A stretch of DNA of 64,000 nucleotides, taken from the NCBI GenBank assembly GCA_949152475.1, contig OX424563.1, forward strand, positions 35,288,120 to 35,352,119, in the 5' to 3' direction. The notes below the pieces were generated by a model that was not told the origin of the DNA, did no database searches, and saw nothing but the letters and a program-made list of their open reading frames with translations. The position numbers and the translations under genes are program-made. This stretch comes from Terebella lapidaria. Taxonomy: Eukaryota > Annelida > Polychaeta > Terebellida > Terebellidae. Of the stretch, positions 58,241 to 64,000 are shown in pieces; the first letter of the stretch is position 1; each line of letters opens with the position of its first letter.

Positions 58241-59700
58241 TAGAACAAAATTGGAATCTTTGTTGAAAAATCTGCCGATCTATGCTGATAATGAACAAAC
58301 AAAGACATACCACTGTGTTGTCACTGTGATGGCTTTTAGCATGAAAAATCAGCAATCAGTGACTGACAGATCAGCAAACACCGATATGCTAATCGGCAAT
58401 GACTCACCAGACCCCTTCTGTATAACTGACGAAAAAGAAAAAAAGGTACCTGATGCATTGCCTTCTTCCTTGGGGTGGATCTTGATGGGGCTATGGATAA
58501 TTTAAAAAAAAAAGGTTTGGGAAGTGTCATAAGCTTACACCGTTTTCACAAGTAAGGGAGATGTGAAAGCTGTGGCACAGAGTTCTGTGAACAGCTACAC
58601 AATCGATCGAATCGTTTGTCAATCCAATATGTAGAAACATGTCGATTTTTTCATGGGTAACCATTGTAACCATACTGTCTTCCAGGATGCATGACACCAG
58701 AAGTCCTCGGCTGCTAAAAGGAAAGCCATTCTAAAGGACCGGAACGTTAAGAGGAAACTACCGGGCAACAATTAACCTTGTGAGAAATGTACTGCGTGTA
58801 TTGGCGACTACGAAAGGAAAACCATAAAAATATCTCGGATAAATCATGTATGGCAGTCTATGTATGCAGTAATATCTACATTTTGAACATAGATAGTCAT
58901 GTTGGAAGTAGGTACAATTTTAAACACTCATAAACAAACGTGTACATTTAACTGATATAAAAGGTTTTAAAATACATATTATTCATGCCTTTATCTTGTG
59001 TAGATCCAATAAAAATATAAGAATTTCATATTGAAATATAAATGAAAGTGTTTTTTACAATTTTTATGGTGGCCATCATTTATTTATTCCAATAACAACT
59101 ATAGCACGAAAAAGAAAAATACGGAATCCTATTTTTTATCATCCTTTTGTAATTATGTGTGAGATTTAGGCCGTAAATTAATTGTAACAAAACATTAGCC
59201 CCAGTTCTAAGAAAGGTTACCGGAGAATAGCTGTCTTCAGAGCAGCTGTACAATGCAAAAGTCCCAATGCGCACACGAACTTGTCTAAATTTGACGTTGA
59301 AAATCGGATTTTAAAAATAGTTTCGCACGGAGCGGTTCCCATGCAGTGAAGCAAAATTAACAAAAATAGCTGAAAATATAGAAAAATACACAGCCCTGTC
59401 ACTTAAACTCGTATATGTATGGTATATTATAGTGATGGAACCCCAAATATTCAGTTTGATTCTTTTGTGTTGCAAATAACGACAATATAGGGAAATTCAT
59501 GTCTTTGTTTATGTTAGCGCAGATGTAAACAATTCGTTCACATCGTGCGTTTTTTCAGTATGTTCAAACTCCACTGCAGGGTCATGCGGACGTATTTTGG
59601 GGGTTGTAACAGTACTATATCATCAAATATATGCTAACGAATTGATTAAAAATGAATTTCAGGAACCGATTATTCCACTGCAAGTACTAAACCACAACTT
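58241..59700. other. Unassigned sequence after the satellite
   Basis: A 103-codon plus-strand frame (58194-58505) runs out of the last satellite unit; beyond the array it has no recognised domain. A poly-A run lies at about 58505-58514. The rest is AT-rich with short frames on both strands and nothing I can name. Confidence 0.5.
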
Positions 59701-59714
59701 TATTCACCAAAAAC

Positions 59715-60775
59715 TATCGTTTTGACCTTTCAAAGTCATAGAATGTCAAATTCAAAGTCACTTGTAAATTCGCCATTTATGACTTCCCATTTAACTGTGC
59801 CAATATTTAGGATCTATCTTGGTGTAGGAGTTTACTTCGTACAGTTCCCATTATGAAGGAAAAATTAGTTGAAATTTCTTATTTGAATGTGCCAATATTT
59901 CAGCTCGATTTTGAAGTGTTGTAGGGGTCTTCTCCATACAGCCCCTTTAAGAAAAAACTTAGAGCTCAAAACGTATAGGGACTTCATTTGGGTAAAAAAA
60001 GTTTTTTTTTGCCGACGCCTCGAAAACTCAAAATGGCAACTCAAGGGCAACGAAACTCAAACATATCATGAAGGTACATAAGGGGAATCTATTGAAACAA
60101 AAATTCGAAGCTGATCAGACATATTTCAAGAGAATGGTCGTTTTTGCACAACAAAAAACGGCCGTTTTGACCGTTCAAGATCATTGAGGGTCAAATTCAA
60201 GGTCACTACTGAAACGGCAATATATGATTTCCCATTTGAATGTACCAATATTTATGCTCTATGTTGAAGTTATCTACCAGTTTACTTCATACAGGTCCCA
60301 TTATGAAGGAAAAAGTGATGAAATTTTCTAAGACCAGAATTTACTTCAATGGCGGAAAATTTTTTTTGTTGGAAAAGGCTCAATACGAATAGTGACTTGA
60401 TTTGGGGCAAAACTTTTTTTTACGTCGACCCATCGAAAAATCAAAATGGCCGCCACGTGCAGGCCGGCGATTCAAATTCAACGAAACTCATACAGATCAC
60501 ATGGATAAATATGAGGAGTCTTATGCGTCAATCAAATAAAATTCACTGAACATATTTTTAAAAAATCAAAATCCAAAATTGGTCGTTTTTGGTCAAAGAT
60601 AGCCGCTATTTGAAAAAAATTTGGACCCCCCCCCTCCCTAAAAATACCTCCTTGAAATTTGTTTAGGCATTTTCGTGCAAAAATAAACCTAAATGTAGAT
60701 GGACAATATTAACGACGGACGCAACGCTGTGGCAATAAGTTACCGGACCAAAGGTAGGGTAATCTAAAAACGAAA
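59715..60775. repeat. Hairpin-bounded repeat copy
   Basis: Plus-orientation body modules are TTTTGACCTTTCAAAGTCAT, TTTGAATGTGCCAATATT, GAATAGTGACTTGATTTGGG and AAAATGGCCGCCACGTGCAG. The copy ends with GACGGACGCAACG and a worn hairpin TACCGGACCAAAGGTAGGGT near 60741-60760, then AATCTAAAAA. It is the same family as 1-3000. Confidence 0.65.
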
Positions 60776-61690
60776 AATATTTTATGACATAGTCATGGGC
60801 CCACACTATTAGCTCAAGTGGATGAATTTGCAGAAAGGCTTGATATCTTTTATAAACAAAATTTATTATTGGTTCAGTGATCAGTACATTAGGTGACAAT
60901 ATGGGTTTTATGGTGTACAAACAGGTTCGTAACTATGGAGACACCCTGGAGCGTCACAGCCTCTCGCTCTTTGATATACACCTCATTCGTTTTGGGGTAT
61001 TCTAACATCGCTTGTGGTTGTATGAAACAGATCTCGAGGACGGTTGCGCTGACGACAGAAGCCTCCAGTTATCAGGTCCTACTGTCTGAAAATTGAAATT
61101 GACTCATATGTTCGGTTTTTAACGCACACACACGCACACATAATATTCAATTCGAATTAATTCAGCGACACATATGACAATTACCTAGTGTATCGTTAAA
61201 TAAAATATTTCTTATATAGTATTGTGTGTGTGATTGCATGATGATCATTCATGTCTCTAGGCTCAATATATAGTTATATATCACACGTATGTAAATAGTA
61301 AGTAAGTTAAGTTAACATCTCAAACAAATAGATAGCAAGAAGGAATGTTACCTTTCCATGGTCAGTTGTAGTCCAGCTTACAAGTCTTCAACCTCGAGAC
61401 CTCACGCTGTCAATATCAAGAGTAGAAGTATTCAATCATTCAGCTGATGTAATGCAATAAATGGTGGAAGGAAGCTCATGTATTATAAACTTTATTCATT
61501 ATATACCACGAAGTTTCCGATATCGTTGATGTCCCTGAGACAGGCACAGTATATACGCTGTGACGGTGTCTGGAGACATTTTTGTGTATTCTGAACAAAT
61601 ATTGACAATAACGTGTCATACAAACTAAATCTCGGGAATCTAAGCACATTCGAGCTTTTTGTATGTTTTACTCCTTAGGAGTTGCAATTA
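60776..61690. other. No gene recognised
   Basis: A 67-codon plus frame at 60893-61096 and a possible minus-strand exon opposite it show no domain. A short CACACACG tract lies near 61125-61140. Nothing else is recognised. Confidence 0.45.
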
Positions 61691-61699
61691 AAAAAATTA

Positions 61700-62410
61700 G
61701 CCCAATGGCTAAGATTGGTTACCGGACATGTTTTGAGCATTGCAGGTGACATATGACCATGAGATTTACCAATCGAGGTCATCTTTCTCAACTTCAATGG
61801 CACCATTAGGTGTGAATGCATATGATTTTCTATATGTTCATAAGACAAAGCTCTGTTCATAAGTATCTCGTCTGTAGAGGTCAATTTATACATTTCATGA
61901 CAGGCAAGACCTTGAGATTTAGCCTTCAAGATTGTCTACGGTCAAGTCCATGGTCACCAAAAGATGTCTCAATATATCTTCTTATAAGCTTATAATAGCA
62001 CAATCCTCACCCCTAGGTGCAAGCGTTCAAGTCTAATCGTTTAAGTCTCAGCGGCCAATTTACACATTCCACGTCAGACATATAGCACTCCAGGTCATCC
62101 AAGTTCAAGCTCAAGGTCAATATTAGTTGTGACATATGACTTCCAAAATGCTCTTAACGCAAAGCCTTATTCACAAGCATTTTGTCTGCAGAGGCAAATT
62201 TGGACATTTTTTTTACCCGAAAATGGCAGAAATTCAAAATGGCCGCCACACGAAAACCGGCCATTCAAGGGCAACGAAACTTTTACACATCACCGAGATA
62301 CATATATTTTTTTAATTTTGCTCAATTTTTACTCAAAAATGCTCAATTTTGAAACCATTTTCTCAAAGATTGTCTGATCAGTTTTGAGATTTTTATTTCC
62401 AAAGTATGTG
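61700..62410. repeat. Fragments of the hairpin-family body
   Basis: Near 61718 GGTTACCGGAC marks a repeat end. Near 62231-62275 AAAATGGCCGCCACACG and TTCAAGGGCAACGAAACTTT match the body module, and near 62355-62400 GTCTGATCAGTTTTGAGATTTT appears in the inverse orientation to it. The block looks rearranged. Confidence 0.55.
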
Positions 62411-62684
62411 TGTACTTCTTGGGTTTATTCATGAATAACATATGTGTCGTCTTCGGGCTTCTCACACGGCCTGCACTCTGCACAGCAAGTTCCTACAAGA
62501 TCCAGAAAAGATCCAGAAAAGTGTCATTTTTGTTTTCTCTCACTTCGTATGCCTGATATGACTTTCTGTCCCCGGACTATGAGATTGGATAACGGACCCT
62601 GTTTTGTTTGCTCGGAATACTTGATACTGGGTATTGATTCCACGTCTATATCTATATAATTCAGGTAAGGTTCAGATCTGGACT

Positions 62685-64000
62685 TTCATGACATCTGACC
62701 ATTTCGGAGTCCTGATGTCGCTCACATGTTGAACATAAACTTTTGGTGTTTAGTGTATTATGAGCCATTGAATTACATGTACCTGCGAAAAAAGATAGAA
62801 CTGTTGTATATCGAAATTGATGACTCTTACTCAAAAAATGTTATTGATTTGCATGCTCCCCTGAAGTCAAGGAAGGTGAAACATAATGATGTTCCCTACA
62901 TGAATGATGAGCTTAGGAAAACCACCAATGTCAAACACGAAATATGTCAAAGTAAAGCAAACTGGACAGCTTTTAGAAAAAAAATTGTCAATTATTTACT
63001 CAAGAATTCCCTCCAGAGTCACATTCGAAGAAATGTGAAAATTCAAATAGGGCTAGAGATATTTTTGGAGATTCTTAAGCCTCTTGAATAGTATCAGACA
63101 AATGTAAAAACGGCCTTAACAGTATAACCTTAAAATTATGAAATTGTAAATACACCAAGTGATGTTGGAAACATATTAAATGAATATTATAGAAATGTTG
63201 CCAATGATATTGGAGTCAATGATTGTATCAGCGATGAAGATACATTTGAAGATATTGTTCAAACACCATCATTCAAATGTCATTATAGTTTACATAGAAA
63301 ATGATGCTCTCGTTAATGACGCTTTTTCATTCAAAAATGTTTCTGCCCTTTTTATCTTGAAAATGTTACAGAAACTGAATGGCAGAAAAGCTACTGGATG
63401 TAGCTCTATTTCACCAAAACTATTAAAACTTTGTGCAGAACATTTGAGCATTCCATAACATTTCTCGTGAACAAATGTCTACAAGTTGGTGAATTTCCAG
63501 ATGATCTGAATAATGATATGTTGGACAAAAATAATTATAGGCCTGTAAGTGTGTTACCTACATTGTCTAAAATATTTGAGGAAATGTTAATTTCCAAGTT
63601 AAATGAATATTTTGAAAATAATGAGTTGCTATCGCCATACTTGTCTGGTTTAAGGAAAGGTCAGGAAATGTCATCACATAACAGAAATATGTGAGAAAGC
63701 AATGGTCTCTCAAGGCTATCAAAGGTGTTAAATGTGGAGTCAAAGGTCAAGTTGAATGATACGTTCATAAAATCATATTTCAATTTATGTCCATTTGTCT
63801 GGCATTTTTGTGGTTTTGGGTGTATGCGAAATTGGAGGAGATTCAGAAACGTGCTTTGAAATATATTTACAATGACTTCAACGCAACTCATGACTTCAAT
63901 CCTTGTTAAATGTGTAGAGACTACGATTAAAAGCCGCCGAGGTTTTCAAAATATATCAGCAAATTAGTCCCAGTTATCTATGTAGCTTTGTTGTCAAGAA
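62685..64000 (+). pseudogene. Non-LTR retrotransposon, decayed, cut by window edge
   Basis: The order on the plus strand is endonuclease end, linker, RT and C-terminus. TSDHFGVLMSL near 62690-62725 fits the SDH box that ends an APE endonuclease. 62726-63091 encodes a linker with VIDLHAPLKSRK and VPYMNDELRK, typical of Jockey/CR1-like elements. RT blocks KLNGRKATGCSSISPKLLKL (about 63375-63435), then FPDDLN and NYRPVSVLPTLSKIFE (about 63535-63585), are in two frames. The segment normally between FPDDW and NYRP (the TPVFKK block) is deleted. The catalytic FADD region is also missing: after LLSPYLSGLRKGQ the sequence passes to the C-terminal LEEIQKRALKYIYNDF-like segment near 63833-63885. Stops and frameshifts make it non-functional. 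Confidence 0.75.

Noticed and set aside
60893..61096. Possible exon on either strand
   Set aside because: An acceptor-like CAG and a short frame exist on the minus strand, but no domain or donor/terminator pattern backs it.
1..64000. tRNA or rRNA genes
   Set aside because: I saw no cloverleaf-like or rRNA core sequence; the only tRNA-related sequence is the 18-nt primer-binding site. A tRNAscan or rRNA search would settle it.

Overview
The window is nuclear DNA from a multicellular animal. The grounds are spliced exons (a phosphatase terminal exon and a two-exon transposase) and a transposon mix of Gypsy LTR, DIRS, hAT and non-LTR elements lying among minisatellites and satellites. The repeat types (TACATGTA-rich satellite, an ACTGTAAA...TTCGCG element, hairpin-ended repeats with GACGGAC microsatellites) suggest a marine invertebrate, perhaps a lophotrochozoan such as a bivalve or brachiopod. 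I cannot fix the species or phylum from the sequence. Only one ordinary host gene is recognised.

Layout. 1-5.2 kb: hairpin-bounded repeats whose core is a ~134-bp tandem repeat packed with AGGTCA half-sites. 6.4-9.6 kb: two 45-bp minisatellites, a transposon split by a solo LTR, and a 54-bp minisatellite apparently grown from that transposon's right end. 9.6-14.2 kb: no supported gene. 14.2-17.5 kb: inverted, pol-deleted remains of an LTR retroelement with a possible gag, next to a forward solo LTR. 18.2-19.5 kb: decayed hAT transposase with a BED finger exon, minus strand. 19.9-26.5 kb: Gypsy-type element with 5' LTR, primer site, protease, RT, RNase H and integrase; no gag is recognisable, it carries stops and frameshifts, and the sequence stops matching at its polypurine tract where the 3' LTR should begin. 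27.5-28.9 kb: large inverted repeat. 29.3-32.8 kb: 236-bp triplication, then an inverted block of the same hairpin-bounded repeats. 33.35-33.92 kb: terminal exon of a dual-specificity phosphatase. 34.5-36.8 kb: decayed repeats.

37.46-43.86 kb holds a structurally complete DIRS-type (tyrosine recombinase) retrotransposon. It has inverted terminal repeats, an internal complementary region that spells the circle junction, and three open overlapping frames (gag-like, RT/RNase H, recombinase). It may be a recent or still functional copy.

44.01-58.24 kb is one satellite array of roughly 185-190 units, mostly 75 bp with 80- and 73-bp variants. It keeps long minus-strand frames open because 75 is a multiple of three; I treat these frames as artefacts. 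After it come unassigned sequence, more hairpin-bounded repeats (59.7-60.8 and 61.7-62.4 kb), and a decayed non-LTR retrotransposon running off the right edge.

The best candidates for something undescribed are the hairpin-ended repeat family, whose stems differ between copies yet stay paired, together with its nuclear-receptor-like core repeats, and the origin of the 54-bp minisatellite from a transposon terminus. No operon or host pathway can be built from this window.
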